39,661 nt of DNA from a bacterium (GCA_026713745.1 JAPONU010000285.1:1-39661), one strand, 5' to 3'. Positions 8,742 through 17,166 are shown, counted from the first letter of the stretch. The notes: generated by a model from the letters alone, not told the origin. Program-made: numbers and translations.

Positions 8742-9806
8742 TCAGCGGGCCGGGTCGCCCTGGTGGCGACCGCCGTGCAGCGACTCGCCGGCCGCCACAG
8801 CAGCGCCGTCACCGAGCAGCGTGAAACCGGCCACCCGCGCCCCCGGGCCCACGACCGCGTCGTAGCCGACCACGGAGTCGGCGACGACAGCGCCGGCGCC
8901 GATCCTTCCCCCCGGCAGGACGACCGAACTGTCGAGGCGTGCGCCAGCCTCGACGGTGGCCCGTTCCATGACGACGCTCCCGGCGACCTCGGCCCCCGGC
9001 GATACCTCCGCCCGGGGGCTCACCGCTCCCAGGGTGACAGCGCGGCGTCCCGAGGTGAGGTCGATGTTGGCCTGCAAGTACGAAGCGGGCGTGCCCGCGT
9101 CGATCCAGTAGGCGTCGGAATTGAGCGCGTACAGCGCGCCGTCGGCAGCCACAGCCGCAAAGGTCTCACGCTCCATGGAGACCGGCCGACCCGGCCGGAT
9201 CCTCGCCAGTACCGACGGTTCGAGAACGTAGACGCCGGCGTTGATCCAGCCGCTCGTCACCCTTCCGCTCGCCGGCTTCTCCACGAACCGCGAGACGCGC
9301 CCCGTGTCGTCGGACTCCACCAGCCCGTAGCGCGAGGCGTCGGCCATCGGGATCGTCAGGATGGTCGCCTCGGCGCCCCGTGCCCGGTGCAGGGCCAGCA
9401 ACTCGCTGAACGGAGCATCGGTCAGCACATCGCCGTTGAGCGCCCAGAACGTCTCCGAGAACGGGTCGCCGCCACCTGCTCGGCCATTCCCGCCGGCCGC
9501 CCGGTGGGCCGCAAACAGGATCGCCCCGGCCGTGCCCAGCGGATCGGGTTCGGTGGCGTAGCGGAGCCCGGCACCCCCGCAGCGTCCCGAGGGATACGCC
9601 ACCCCGAAGGCATCGGGCCGGTAGCCGAGTGACAGCACGACGTCGTCCACGCCCTCGCGGGCCAGCTTCGCCACCACGTGCTCGATCATCGGCCGGTCCA
9701 CGATCGGCAGCATCTGCTTGGGTCGCATGTCGGTGAGCGGCCGCAGCCGCGTCCCCAACCCACCGGCGAGCACGATGGCGGACCGGGGACTCATCGGGAC
9801 TGACAC
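8742..9806 (-). CDS. NDP-sugar pyrophosphorylase, mannose-1-phosphate guanylyltransferase-like
   Basis: The 354-residue product has an N-terminal nucleotidyltransferase domain with the signature AGGLGTRLRPLTDMRPKQM, then MLPIVDRPMIEHVVAKL, a DPLGTAGAILFA segment, LNGDVLTDAPFSEL, a VEKPASG segment and SDAYWIDAGTPASYLQANID. From about residue 260 it has left-handed beta-helix hexapeptide repeats (AEVSPGAEVAGSVVMERATV and similar). These enzymes make GDP-mannose, dTDP-glucose or related donors from a sugar-1-phosphate and NTP. The position beside cofD/cofE matches mycobacterial manB (GDP-mannose pyrophosphorylase), but the sequence alone does not fix the nucleotide or sugar. The start is a GTG at 9806 with GGAG 6 nt upstream; an in-frame ATG at 9794 is the alternative. 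Its product may feed the nearby glycosyltransferase. Confidence 0.9.
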   Translation of the reverse strand: MSVPMSPRSAIVLAGGLGTRLRPLTDMRPKQMLPIVDRPMIEHVVAKLAREGVDDVVLSLGYRPDAFGVAYPSGRCGGAGLRYATEPDPLGTAGAILFAAHRAAGGNGRAGGGDPFSETFWALNGDVLTDAPFSELLALHRARGAEATILTIPMADASRYGLVESDDTGRVSRFVEKPASGRVTSGWINAGVYVLEPSVLARIRPGRPVSMERETFAAVAADGALYALNSDAYWIDAGTPASYLQANIDLTSGRRAVTLGAVSPRAEVSPGAEVAGSVVMERATVEAGARLDSSVVLPGGRIGAGAVVADSVVGYDAVVGPGARVAGFTLLGDGAAVAAGESLHGGRHQGDPAR

Positions 9807-9872
9807 GGGCCGCTCCGGCGTGCGGTCAGCGCTGCGCCGGCATGGTCCGAAGAGGTCTCCGGCGCCCGCCGC

Positions 9873-10616
9873 TCACTCGTCCGCCGGCTCGGTGACCAGA
9901 GGGGTCGACTCCTCGCCGGCGCTCAGCGCGAACGGATCGATCTGCCCCAGCCAGGCGATGCTCGGCGGCGGCGGCAATTCGGCGCCCTCCGGGGCCCGTG
10001 CGATGATCCAGGCCTCACCGTTGTTCAAGAAGCGGATGTCGGCGAGGTTCTCGGTGAAGACGTCCGGCGCCTCGTCCACGGAACTGGCGAACTCCCAGCG
10101 GTGCACCTGGATGATCGCCGGCTCTCCGTCGCAGGTGACGTCCTCGGCGAGCACACGGCCGTCGTCGAGGGTGATGGCGTCATCGGTGATCTCCGCCCGC
10201 ATGGCGACGATGAAGTCCTCCAGCGTGGCGTTCTCACCCGAGGCGGCCTCGTAGTAGGGGTGGACATGGATGATGGCGTCGTCGTGGGAGTGGATGCCCT
10301 GCGCGTCGTCGGTGCTGGTGAAGTGCGGCAGGAAGTTGCCTTCGTCGCCCTCGGCGCAGTCCCACACCGCATACGGCGAATGCCAGTGGTCCTCGTTCTG
10401 CACGGGCCGCGCCTGCACGTCGCGGGTGGTGTAGGCGAACGCCACGAGCGCGGTGCCCGCCGCGATGATGAGCACCACCAGAGCGCCAAAACTCGGTCGA
10501 AGAATGCGGCTCAGCCTGCTTCCATCGCCCCCGATGCGCGCCGCCCGTTCAATGTTGCGGACAGCGTCGGCGAGGGAGGAGCGGCTCCGGGAGTCTCGCG
10601 CCATAGCGAGAGGCAC
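9873..10616 (-). CDS. Single-pass membrane protein with His-rich extracytoplasmic domain, function unknown
   Basis: The 247-residue product has a basic N-terminus, one membrane segment near residues 44-63 (FGALVVLIIAAGTALVAFAY) and an outside domain of about 180 residues. That domain starts with a dense histidine stretch (DHWHSPYAVWDC, FLPHFTS, IHSHDDAIIHVHPYYEA) and ends in an acidic Pro/Glu tail. Two cysteines (in WDCAEG and VTCDG) could pair. The alternating HxH pattern suggests metal binding, but no catalytic motif is recognised, and I do not know the family well enough to name it. The start is a GTG at 10616 or the ATG at 10604; neither has a convincing ribosome-binding site. It is divergent from the PabC-like aminotransferase. 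Base composition matches its neighbours, so it is probably a lineage gene and not a recent import. Confidence 0.72.
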   Translation of the reverse strand: MPLAMARDSRSRSSLADAVRNIERAARIGGDGSRLSRILRPSFGALVVLIIAAGTALVAFAYTTRDVQARPVQNEDHWHSPYAVWDCAEGDEGNFLPHFTSTDDAQGIHSHDDAIIHVHPYYEAASGENATLEDFIVAMRAEITDDAITLDDGRVLAEDVTCDGEPAIIQVHRWEFASSVDEAPDVFTENLADIRFLNNGEAWIIARAPEGAELPPPPSIAWLGQIDPFALSAGEESTPLVTEPADE

Positions 10617-10702
10617 ACTACCGCCGTATCCCGGCGATACCGCCCGTCGCCCATCGCTGCTGCGGCTCCGCGAACCCGTTCCCCCGATACCGGCGCCACG
10701 GC

Positions 10703-10715
10703 TAGCCTGCGGCGC
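10703..10715 (+). promoter_or_regulatory. Leaderless -10 element for the aminotransferase gene
   Basis: TAGCCT at 10703-10708 fits the TANNNT -10 consensus and ends 7 nt before the GTG start at 10716, the spacing expected when transcription begins on the start codon. There is no ribosome-binding site, and no good -35 box is visible. Confidence 0.5.
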
Positions 10716-11546
10716 GTGGACGAGCCGGTCGTCTGGCTGAACGGTGAGATCGTCCCGGAGTCGGCGGCCTGCGTCTCAGTGCGGGATCACGGTCTGCTGG
10801 TTGGCGACGGGGTCTTCGAGAGCGTCCGGATCACCGCCGGGCAGGCGTTCGCCGTCGGGCGGCATCTGGCGCGCCTGGCGCGCTCGGCGGGTGCGCTGGG
10901 CTTGGAGTTGCCGCCGGCCGGCGATTTGCGCGAGGCGGTCGGCGCCGTGCTGGCCGCCACGGGGGTGGTCGAGGGTCGGCTGCGGATCACGGCCACCAGC
11001 GGTCCCGGGGGGTTCTCCTCGGCTCGACCACCCGCAGGGGCGACCGTGGTCGTGGCCGCCGAGGAAGCACCTCCGTGGTCGCCGCACGTGGCGGTCATCA
11101 CCGTGCCGTGGCCCCGCAATGAGCGGGGTGCCACCGCCGGCATCAAGACCATCTCCTACGCCGAGAACGTCCTGGCCCTGCAGCGGGCGCACGCCGCGGG
11201 CGCCGGCGAGGCGATCTTCGCCAATACCCGCGGGGAACTGTGCGAGGGCACCGGCACCAACGTGTTCCTCGTGCTGGACGACCAGTTGCTGACGCCCCCG
11301 CTGTCGGTGGGTTGCCTGGCCGGGGTGACCCGCGACCTGGCACTGGAGATCACCGAGGCCACCACCGAGACCGTGCCGCTGGGGGCCCTTGCCGAGGCGT
11401 CGGAGGCTTTCCTGACCTCCACGACACGCAACGTGCACCCCATCTCGACGGTGGACGGTGTGCCGCTCCCCTCCTGCCCCGGACCCGCCACCGCCGGCGC
11501 CCAGCGGGCCTTCGCTGCGCTGATGGACGAGACGCTGGACCCCTAG
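10716..11546 (+). CDS. Class IV aminotransferase, PabC-like (4-amino-4-deoxychorismate lyase family)
   Basis: The 276-residue product is a fold-type IV PLP enzyme. It opens with VVWLNGEIVPESAACVSVRD, HGLLVGDGVFESVRI follows, the PLP-lysine region is AGIKTISYAENVLALQRA, and the phosphate-binding end is GELCEGTGTNVFLVLDDQLL with PPLSVGCLAGVTRDL. Length and motifs suit PabC (folate branch), D-amino-acid aminotransferase or a short branched-chain aminotransferase; PabC-like is favoured by length only. The track ORF runs from 10101, but everything before the GTG at 10716 is antisense to the preceding gene. The GTG has a leaderless -10 box 7 nt upstream. The gene ends with TAG, showing that UAG is a normal stop in this genome. 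It converges on the M23 peptidase gene. Confidence 0.85.
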   Translation: MDEPVVWLNGEIVPESAACVSVRDHGLLVGDGVFESVRITAGQAFAVGRHLARLARSAGALGLELPPAGDLREAVGAVLAATGVVEGRLRITATSGPGGFSSARPPAGATVVVAAEEAPPWSPHVAVITVPWPRNERGATAGIKTISYAENVLALQRAHAAGAGEAIFANTRGELCEGTGTNVFLVLDDQLLTPPLSVGCLAGVTRDLALEITEATTETVPLGALAEASEAFLTSTTRNVHPISTVDGVPLPSCPGPATAGAQRAFAALMDETLDP

Positions 11547-11588
11547 CCGCCGGGGGTGTCCCGCCGCGCCAGAGCAGGCCGGGATCAG

Positions 11589-12977
11589 CTAGAAGCAGGC
11601 CTCGCGCACGATCGGATACGGGTTGATGTGGTTGCCGCGACCACCTAGGTGATACTCGAAGTGCAGATGAGGCAGCCCCGCGGCGTTGCCCGAGTCGCCC
11701 ACGTAACCGATCACAGTGCCCGCCGGCACCCAGCCGGCCCCGACGTTCTCGTACGCCGACAGGTGCGTGTTGTAGAAGTAGTTCCCGGAGTCGGCGAAGA
11801 TGTACGCCGAGTTGCCCCCGATGCGGTTGGCCCGATGCTCCACGCGCCCGCTCTCGGTGGCCAGGACCGGGGTCCCGGCGGGAGCGATGAGATCGTTGCC
11901 CTTGTGCCAACCGCCGTAGTGGCGGGGATCGCCGAAGTCGTCGAAGTGGCTGAACGGGCCGGCCAGCGGGCACACCCAGCCGTCGGCCGCCTGCAGTACG
12001 GCGAGGCCGCCGGAGTCCCCTGCCGCCGATTCGGCACCCGGGTTGCCCGGCCTGACGGGTGGTAGTGCACCGTCGCCCTCCGTCGGCGCGCCCTGCGGGT
12101 TCTCGGCACCCCCCGATGCAGCAGCCTGGGCGACCTGCTCCCCAGCGACGCGGGCGGCCTCCTGAGCGGCGCGGGCAGCTTCGTCGGCCGCCACCGCAGC
12201 GGCGCGCGCGGCCTCCAGGCGGCGCGCCTCCTCGGCCTGCCGGCGACGCAACTCCTCCTCGACCCGCCTCCGCTCCTCCTCCTCGAGTGCGTCCAGCAGC
12301 CTGTCCTGCTCGTACAGGCGCGGCGCAATCTCCAGGTACACGTCGCCGATGACGCTCAGCTCCGCCTGCACCTCCGCTGCTGCCGCAGCGGCCTGGGAAA
12401 TCAACTCCTGCTGATGCCGGGCTCGCTCGGCGAGCAGCGCCTGCGCCTGATCCAGGTCGTCGCGGGCCCTGCGGTAATCGTCGATGATGTCGAGCGAACC
12501 CTCGCTCACGAACCGGGCCAGGGCATCCAGCGCGGCTTGGCGATTGATGTCGTCGCCGGCCAGGATCGACGGCGGTGTCGTCGAATCGATGTAGCGCTGC
12601 ACGGCGATTTCGATCATCTGCCGGCGCAATGCAACCACGTCGGCATCGATCCCGGCGATGCGCTCGGACAACTCGACGATCTCGACGTTCAATTCGTACA
12701 GGGCCAGATCGGCCTCCCAGTAGCGGGCGGCAGCGGCGTCGGCGCGCTCCTGGGTGGCGATCAGCTCATCCAGGTAGCCGTCGATCTCGTCCTGCAGCGC
12801 CGACACGGTGTCGCGGACTCGATCAAGCTCGTTCTGCGCGACCGAGACCGAACTCATCGCAAGCAGGAGAACGATCGGTAGTGCCCAGAGCACTTTCCGG
12901 CGCACAGCACTCGACCGAGCGACGTTCAACCGAGCGACATTCAATCTAGAGAACGTCACTCTCATCCCTGATGTCAC
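11589..12977 (-). CDS. M23-family peptidoglycan DD-metalloendopeptidase with N-terminal coiled coil
   Basis: The 462-residue product has a signal or anchor segment (VLWALPIVLLLAMSS), a long alpha-helical coiled coil (about residues 50-280, rich in Glu, Arg, Ala and Gln, e.g. LEEEERRRVEEELRRRQAEE), a Gly/Pro-rich linker and a C-terminal LytM/M23 domain. Zinc ligands are intact: HKGND (HxxxD) and LPHLHFEYH (HxH). It probably cleaves cross-linking peptides in the wall, or regulates an amidase in the EnvC/RipA-like manner during division. The GTG at 12977 and the ATG at 12965 are both possible starts; either overlaps the end of the upstream CNNM gene (stop at 12946), so the genes are probably co-transcribed. 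The first residues include a duplicated RLNVA from a 15-bp tandem repeat. Confidence 0.87.
   Translation of the reverse strand: MTSGMRVTFSRLNVARLNVARSSAVRRKVLWALPIVLLLAMSSVSVAQNELDRVRDTVSALQDEIDGYLDELIATQERADAAAARYWEADLALYELNVEIVELSERIAGIDADVVALRRQMIEIAVQRYIDSTTPPSILAGDDINRQAALDALARFVSEGSLDIIDDYRRARDDLDQAQALLAERARHQQELISQAAAAAAEVQAELSVIGDVYLEIAPRLYEQDRLLDALEEEERRRVEEELRRRQAEEARRLEAARAAAVAADEAARAAQEAARVAGEQVAQAAASGGAENPQGAPTEGDGALPPVRPGNPGAESAAGDSGGLAVLQAADGWVCPLAGPFSHFDDFGDPRHYGGWHKGNDLIAPAGTPVLATESGRVEHRANRIGGNSAYIFADSGNYFYNTHLSAYENVGAGWVPAGTVIGYVGDSGNAAGLPHLHFEYHLGGRGNHINPYPIVREACF
12914..12943. repeat. 15-bp tandem duplication at the 5' end of the M23 gene
   Basis: ACCGAGCGACGTTCA (12914-12928) is followed directly by ACCGAGCGACATTCA (12929-12943), differing by one base. 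On the coding strand this gives a repeated five-residue RLNVA-type unit just before the signal segment. It keeps the reading frame. Confidence 0.7.
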
Positions 12978-13959
12978 CCACGAGCGACTCCAGCACGTCC
13001 TCCAGGGTCACGAGACCCACCGTAACGGTCCCCTCGCGGACCAGGGCGACGTGCACCCGGTGCCGGCGCATCAACCGCAGGAGATCCTCCAGCGTCAGGT
13101 CATGGCGCACCATGAGCGCCCGCCGGACGCAGCCGGCCGGGAGCACCTGGTCCCAACGCTCGGGAGGCACCGTAAGTAGATCCTTGGCGTGCACGAATCC
13201 TGCGGGGCGGTCGGGATCGCCGAGCAGCAGCCGGGAATGCCCGCTGGCCACGACCGTCGCCTCCGCCTCGGCCACGCTGGCACCCCGCGGGATGGCGCAG
13301 ATCCGCTCCCGTGGCACCATGATCGACGCCACTGGGCGCTCGCCCAGTTCCAGCGCGGAGGCCAGCAGCGTGTGCTCGAACTCGCTCAGCAGGCCGCCGG
13401 TGCGCGATTCGGCCAGCAACTCCGACAGCTCGGCGGGGGTCCGTGCACTCGACGTCTGATCCACCGGGGCCACCCCGAACAGGCGCGCCAGCACCGCCAC
13501 AAGCCACTCGAGCGTCCGGATCACCGGCCGGAACGCCCCGACGAAGAGCCGGTGTACCGGCGCCAGCCACATCGCGAGGGCATCGGGATTGCACAGAGCG
13601 GCATTCTTCGGGACCATCTCGCCGATCAGGACGTGGGCGAACACCACGATGGCGATCGCCACGGCCACGCTGACACCATGGCCGAAACCGCCGAGGACAC
13701 CGTCGAGCAGGCGCGCCACGGCAGGTTCGACGACATAGCCGAGACCCAGGGCGGTCATCGTCAACCCGAGTTGCGCACCCGCCAGCTGCATGCCCAGATC
13801 CCCCATCGCCCGCACCGCCACCCTGGCGCGCCGGTTGCCGGACTCGGCCAGCACCTCCAGGCGGCTGCGCGACGCAGCCACGATTGCGAACTCGACGGCG
13901 GTGAAGAAGGCGTTGCCGGCCAGCAGCACGACCGCAATCAGCAGCGCCAGGGTGGTCAC
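12946..13959 (-). CDS. CNNM/DUF21 and CBS-domain membrane protein (HlyC/CorC family), short paralogue
   Basis: The 337-residue product starts directly in the first membrane helix of the CNNM (DUF21) domain (MTTLALLIAVVLLAGNAFF), with VEFAIVAASRSRLEVL and AQLGLTMTALGLGYVVEP following. Further helices run to about residue 150, then come tandem CBS repeats (ILGDP-like RLLLGDPDRPAGFVHAKDLL and VALVREGTVTVGLVTLEDVL). It lacks the C-terminal CorC_HlyC domain of its upstream paralogue and ends soon after the second CBS repeat. The family is implicated in Mg2+/Co2+ efflux or regulation of divalent-cation transport in the cytoplasmic membrane; 'hemolysin' is a legacy name. Its GTG start overlaps the upstream TGA (GTGA), so it is translationally coupled and may form a heteromer with the longer protein. 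Confidence 0.88.
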   Translation of the reverse strand: MTTLALLIAVVLLAGNAFFTAVEFAIVAASRSRLEVLAESGNRRARVAVRAMGDLGMQLAGAQLGLTMTALGLGYVVEPAVARLLDGVLGGFGHGVSVAVAIAIVVFAHVLIGEMVPKNAALCNPDALAMWLAPVHRLFVGAFRPVIRTLEWLVAVLARLFGVAPVDQTSSARTPAELSELLAESRTGGLLSEFEHTLLASALELGERPVASIMVPRERICAIPRGASVAEAEATVVASGHSRLLLGDPDRPAGFVHAKDLLTVPPERWDQVLPAGCVRRALMVRHDLTLEDLLRLMRRHRVHVALVREGTVTVGLVTLEDVLESLVGDIRDESDVL

Positions 13960-15269
13960 GGCCGCCGCTCCCCGCGCCCGGCGACCCGGACCATCACGAT
14001 CCGCCGCCGCACCATCTCAGCAACTTCGAAGCTCCAACCATCCCACGTGAACGAGTCGCCCACCACCGGGATACGGCCCAGGTGGTAGAGGGCGAATCCG
14101 GCCAGGGTCTCATACGGGCCGCCAGCCAGGCGCAACCCACAGGCTTCTTCGACGCCGTCGGCACGCAGGTCGCCCCCCAGGAGCCAAACCCCCGGAGGGG
14201 CCGGAGGAGTGAGCTCGGCCACCGGGTCGTGCTCGTCGTCGATCTCCCCGACGATCTCCTCGGTGATGTCCTCGGCGGTGATGATCCCGGTGGCACCGCC
14301 GTGTTCGTCCACGACGACCGCCAGTGACTGGCGCCGGCGGCTCATCTCGCTCAGCAGGCTCCGCAGGTCGGCGCTCTCGGGGACCGCCCAGACGTCGACC
14401 ATCATCTCCCCCACGGTGACCCGGTGGCGATCCGCGGGCGGGACGCGGTGGACCGTCTTGACGTGGACCACACCCCGGACGTCGTCCAGATCGGCCTCCA
14501 CGACGGGGAAGCGCGAGTGGCCGCTCCTCGCCGTCGCATCCACCAGGTCGGCCATCGTGTCGTCGGCACCGACGGTGATCACCTCCACGCGCGGCACCAG
14601 GGCGTCGGCTGCGGTCTTGGCCCCGAAGCGGATCGAGCGCGTCAGCAGGGTCACGTCCTCCGGATCGAGTTCGCCGCTGGTACCCGACGAGCGGATGATG
14701 TGTTCGAGCTCCCGCAGGGTCCGCACCGAACGGAGTTCGTCGGTGGGTTCGAGCCCGGCGAGGCGCACGATCCGATCGGCGGTGCCGTTGAACAGCGTCA
14801 CGAACGGCCACATGAGGTAGCCGTACAGGCGCAACGGCCTGGCACACCGCAGCCCCGTTGCCAGAGGCCGGGAGATCGCCAACATCTTCGGCAGTTGCTC
14901 CCCCGCCACGAGGTGCACGACGGTGGCCAGCGCCAGGGCCACCGCAATGGCTGCCGCGTGAGCCGAGGACTCGCTGAGCACCGAGCCGAACGCACCCAGC
15001 AACAACTCGGCGATCAGCGGCTCGGCAACCCAGCCCAGCAGCAGGGACATCACCGTGATGCCCAGCTGTGCAGCCGAGAGGTGGAACGTGAGCCGTTCGG
15101 TGACCTTCAGCAGGCTCCGGGCGGACCGGCGCCGGGCGCGCCGGTCCGAAGTTGCAGCCTCCTTGAGCGGGCCGCGCTGCACGGACACGGCAGAGAACTC
15201 GGCGGCGACGAAGAAGGCGTTGGCGCCGATCAGCGCGACGACCGCAAGAAGTCCGAGTGCGACTCTGAT
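13956..15269 (-). CDS. CNNM/DUF21, CBS and CorC_HlyC-domain membrane protein, long paralogue; likely ATC start
   Basis: With the start proposed here the product has 437 residues: CNNM domain (VALGLLAVVALIGANAFFVA, AEFSAVSVQRGPLKEA, AQLGITVMSLLLGWVAEP), a CBS pair (AADALVPRVEVITVGADDTM; SLAVVVDEHGGATGIITAED) and a CorC_HlyC domain (WLLGGDLRADGVEEACGL to the end). No ATG, GTG or TTG exists between the ATG at 15341 and the first helix. The ATC at 15269 lies 8 nt after a TAAACT -10 box and aligns within one residue with the start of the short paralogue. The ATG at 15341 would add a 24-residue Ala/Pro tail and lie beyond that promoter. The track start at 15587 is antisense to the ABC gene. Probable role: divalent-cation (Mg/Co) homeostasis. 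Confidence 0.82.
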   Translation of the reverse strand: MRVALGLLAVVALIGANAFFVAAEFSAVSVQRGPLKEAATSDRRARRRSARSLLKVTERLTFHLSAAQLGITVMSLLLGWVAEPLIAELLLGAFGSVLSESSAHAAAIAVALALATVVHLVAGEQLPKMLAISRPLATGLRCARPLRLYGYLMWPFVTLFNGTADRIVRLAGLEPTDELRSVRTLRELEHIIRSSGTSGELDPEDVTLLTRSIRFGAKTAADALVPRVEVITVGADDTMADLVDATARSGHSRFPVVEADLDDVRGVVHVKTVHRVPPADRHRVTVGEMMVDVWAVPESADLRSLLSEMSRRRQSLAVVVDEHGGATGIITAEDITEEIVGEIDDEHDPVAELTPPAPPGVWLLGGDLRADGVEEACGLRLAGGPYETLAGFALYHLGRIPVVGDSFTWDGWSFEVAEMVRRRIVMVRVAGRGERRP

Positions 15270-15283
15270 CGCCGCGAAGTTTA
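15270..15283 (-). promoter_or_regulatory. Leaderless -10 element for the long CNNM gene
   Basis: On the minus strand TAAACT (15283-15278) is followed by 8 nt and then the in-frame ATC at 15269. It matches TANNNT. No -35 consensus is visible at 17-18 nt upstream. Confidence 0.45.
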
Positions 15284-15325
15284 TCGCCGGGGTGCCATGA
15301 GCCCGGGGAGCGGGAGGGCCGGCGG

Positions 15326-15339
15326 TAGCATCCGGTGCC
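15326..15339 (+). promoter_or_regulatory. Leaderless -10 element for the first ABC exporter gene
   Basis: TAGCAT at 15326-15331 is followed by 8 nt (CCGGTGCC) and the in-frame ATC at 15340. It matches TANNNT, has the same spacing as the divergent CNNM promoter 57 bp away, and has no visible -35 box. Confidence 0.45.
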
Positions 15340-17166
15340 ATCGTCGCCGCCGCCAACATCGACCCCGACACGACGAAGGGCTGGCTGCGGCGCCTGTGGC
15401 CGATCATCACCGCGCACCGTTCGCTGCTGGCGTTCGGTACCGCCGCCGGGATCATCGCCCTCGCCTCCCAGGTCGCCGTCCCGGCTGTGGCCCGCGAGGC
15501 CATCGACGCCGCGGGCGACGGCTTCGGGGACCGGCTGCGGCTCCTCTGCATCCTGCTTGGGGTGCTGGCGGTCGTCCGCGGCCTCACCGGCGGGGCCTAC
15601 CGCTACCTGCTCTTCAGGCTGTCGCTGCGGATCGACACCGAGTTGCGGATGATCACCTACCGCCACCTCAGCCGGCTCTCGTTCTCGTTCTATGACCGCA
15701 GCGGCTCGGGCGACATCATCTCCCGCGCCAACACCGACATCCGCTCCATCCAGATCCTGTTCGCCTTCGCCCCCATGATGGGCATGGCGGTGCTGACGTT
15801 CTTCCTGGCCTTCGGCCTCATGCTCTGGATCCACGTGCCGCTCACGTTCGTGGCCCTGGCCACGCTGCCGGTCGGCACGCTGGTCGGGAACCGCTTCCGG
15901 AACAGGTTCCTGCCGCTGTCGTGGATCATCCAGGGGCGCAGCGCCGAGGTGGCGGGCGTGGTGGACGAGAACGTCAACGGCACGCGGGTCGTGAAGTCCT
16001 TCGCCGCCGAGCGGGCCGAGATCGCCAAACTCTCCCGGGCCGCCCGGCGGCTGCAATGGGCGTCGGCGACCAGCGTGGACGTGCGAGCCCGCTACAACCC
16101 CGTGCTGGAAGCACTGCCGCGGGTCGCCATGGGGCTGGTGCTGCTCTACGGCGGCTGGCTGGCGATCGACGGCCAGGTGACGATCGGCACGCTGTTCGCC
16201 TTCGGCGCCTACATCATCATGCTGCAGTTGCCGTTCAGGATGTTCGGCTTCATCGTGATGCAGAGTCAGCGGGCGGCGGCCTCCGCGGAGCGGATCTTCC
16301 AGATACTGGACACACCGCCGGAGATCAACTCACCGGTGGGCGCGCGGGTCCTCGATCGCGCCGAGGGTCGCCTGACCTTCGACGACGTGACTTTCGGCTA
16401 CGGCCGGGGGACGGCCAGGTCGGCCCGGCCGATCCTGGACGGGTTCAGCATGCAGATCCTCCCGGGGGAGACGGTGGCGCTGGTCGGCCCCACCGGCTGC
16501 GGCAAGTCGACGGTGGCGCGCCTCGCCGCCCGCTTCTACGACGCCGGCGGCGGCGCAGTGCGCCTCGCCGGCGGTGACGTGCGCGACCTCGACGTGGAGT
16601 CACTGCGGCGCAACGTGGTGGTGGTCTTCGACGAACCCTTCCTGTTCTCGACGAGCCTGCGGGACAACATCGCGTTCGGCCGGCCCGACGCCCCGCTCGC
16701 CGAGGTGATCGAGGCGGCGAGGATCGCACAGATCCACGAAACCGTGGCGAGCCTGCCGGCGGGCTACAACTCAGTCGTCGGTGAGCGCGGCTACACCCTC
16801 TCCGGCGGCCAGCGCCAGCGGATCGCCCTCGCCCGGGCCCTGCTGATGGACCCCGGCGTGCTGATCCTCGACGACGCCCTGAGCGCCATCGACATGGGCG
16901 TCGAGGAGGCCATCGCCGCGGCGTTGCGGCGCCGGCGGGCCGGGCGGACCACGCTGCTGATCGCCCACCGCCTCTCGACGATCGCCCTGGCGGACCGGGT
17001 GGTGTTCACCGAGGACGGCCGGGTCACCGCCACCGGCACCCACGCCGAACTGATGGCCACACAGGCGCGCTACGTCCAGGTGCTGGCCGACGCCGAGGCC
17101 CGGGAGGCCGAGACCCCGCGCCTCGCGGGCGCCGAGGTGACCGCCCCGGAGGGGTCGGCGCCGTGA
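15340..17166 (+). CDS. ABC exporter half-transporter with degenerate ATP site (subunit A of a heterodimer); likely ATC start
   Basis: The 608-residue product (from ATC at 15340) is a type IV ABC exporter: six-helix membrane domain, then an ATPase domain with Walker A GPTGCGKST (from residue 383), signature LSGGQ (487-491), Walker B ILDDALSAID and an H-loop in LIAHRLSTI. The catalytic Glu after Walker B is Asp512, and the Q-loop glutamine is Asp (VVFDEPFLFS), so its own ATP site is degenerate while its signature is canonical. The track start (GTG 15487) would delete the first membrane helix (RLWPIITAHRSLLAFGTAAG), and no ATG, GTG or TTG lies between 15301 and 15487 in frame. Hence the ATC after TAGCAT is proposed. 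Its TGA overlaps the next gene's GTG. Substrate (lipid, peptide or drug) unknown. Confidence 0.88.
   Translation: MVAAANIDPDTTKGWLRRLWPIITAHRSLLAFGTAAGIIALASQVAVPAVAREAIDAAGDGFGDRLRLLCILLGVLAVVRGLTGGAYRYLLFRLSLRIDTELRMITYRHLSRLSFSFYDRSGSGDIISRANTDIRSIQILFAFAPMMGMAVLTFFLAFGLMLWIHVPLTFVALATLPVGTLVGNRFRNRFLPLSWIIQGRSAEVAGVVDENVNGTRVVKSFAAERAEIAKLSRAARRLQWASATSVDVRARYNPVLEALPRVAMGLVLLYGGWLAIDGQVTIGTLFAFGAYIIMLQLPFRMFGFIVMQSQRAAASAERIFQILDTPPEINSPVGARVLDRAEGRLTFDDVTFGYGRGTARSARPILDGFSMQILPGETVALVGPTGCGKSTVARLAARFYDAGGGAVRLAGGDVRDLDVESLRRNVVVVFDEPFLFSTSLRDNIAFGRPDAPLAEVIEAARIAQIHETVASLPAGYNSVVGERGYTLSGGQRQRIALARALLMDPGVLILDDALSAIDMGVEEAIAAALRRRRAGRTTLLIAHRLSTIALADRVVFTEDGRVTATGTHAELMATQARYVQVLADAEAREAETPRLAGAEVTAPEGSAP

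Noticed and set aside
11547-11588. Terminator between the aminotransferase and M23 genes
   Set aside because: The 42-bp convergent gap shows no stable inverted repeat with a T-tract.
15335-15652. Plus-strand ORF starting GTG at 15335 as the start of the ABC gene
   Set aside because: It is in another frame from the transporter, and its product is a Pro/Ser/Arg shadow. It would work only with a frameshift, for which there is no independent sign.
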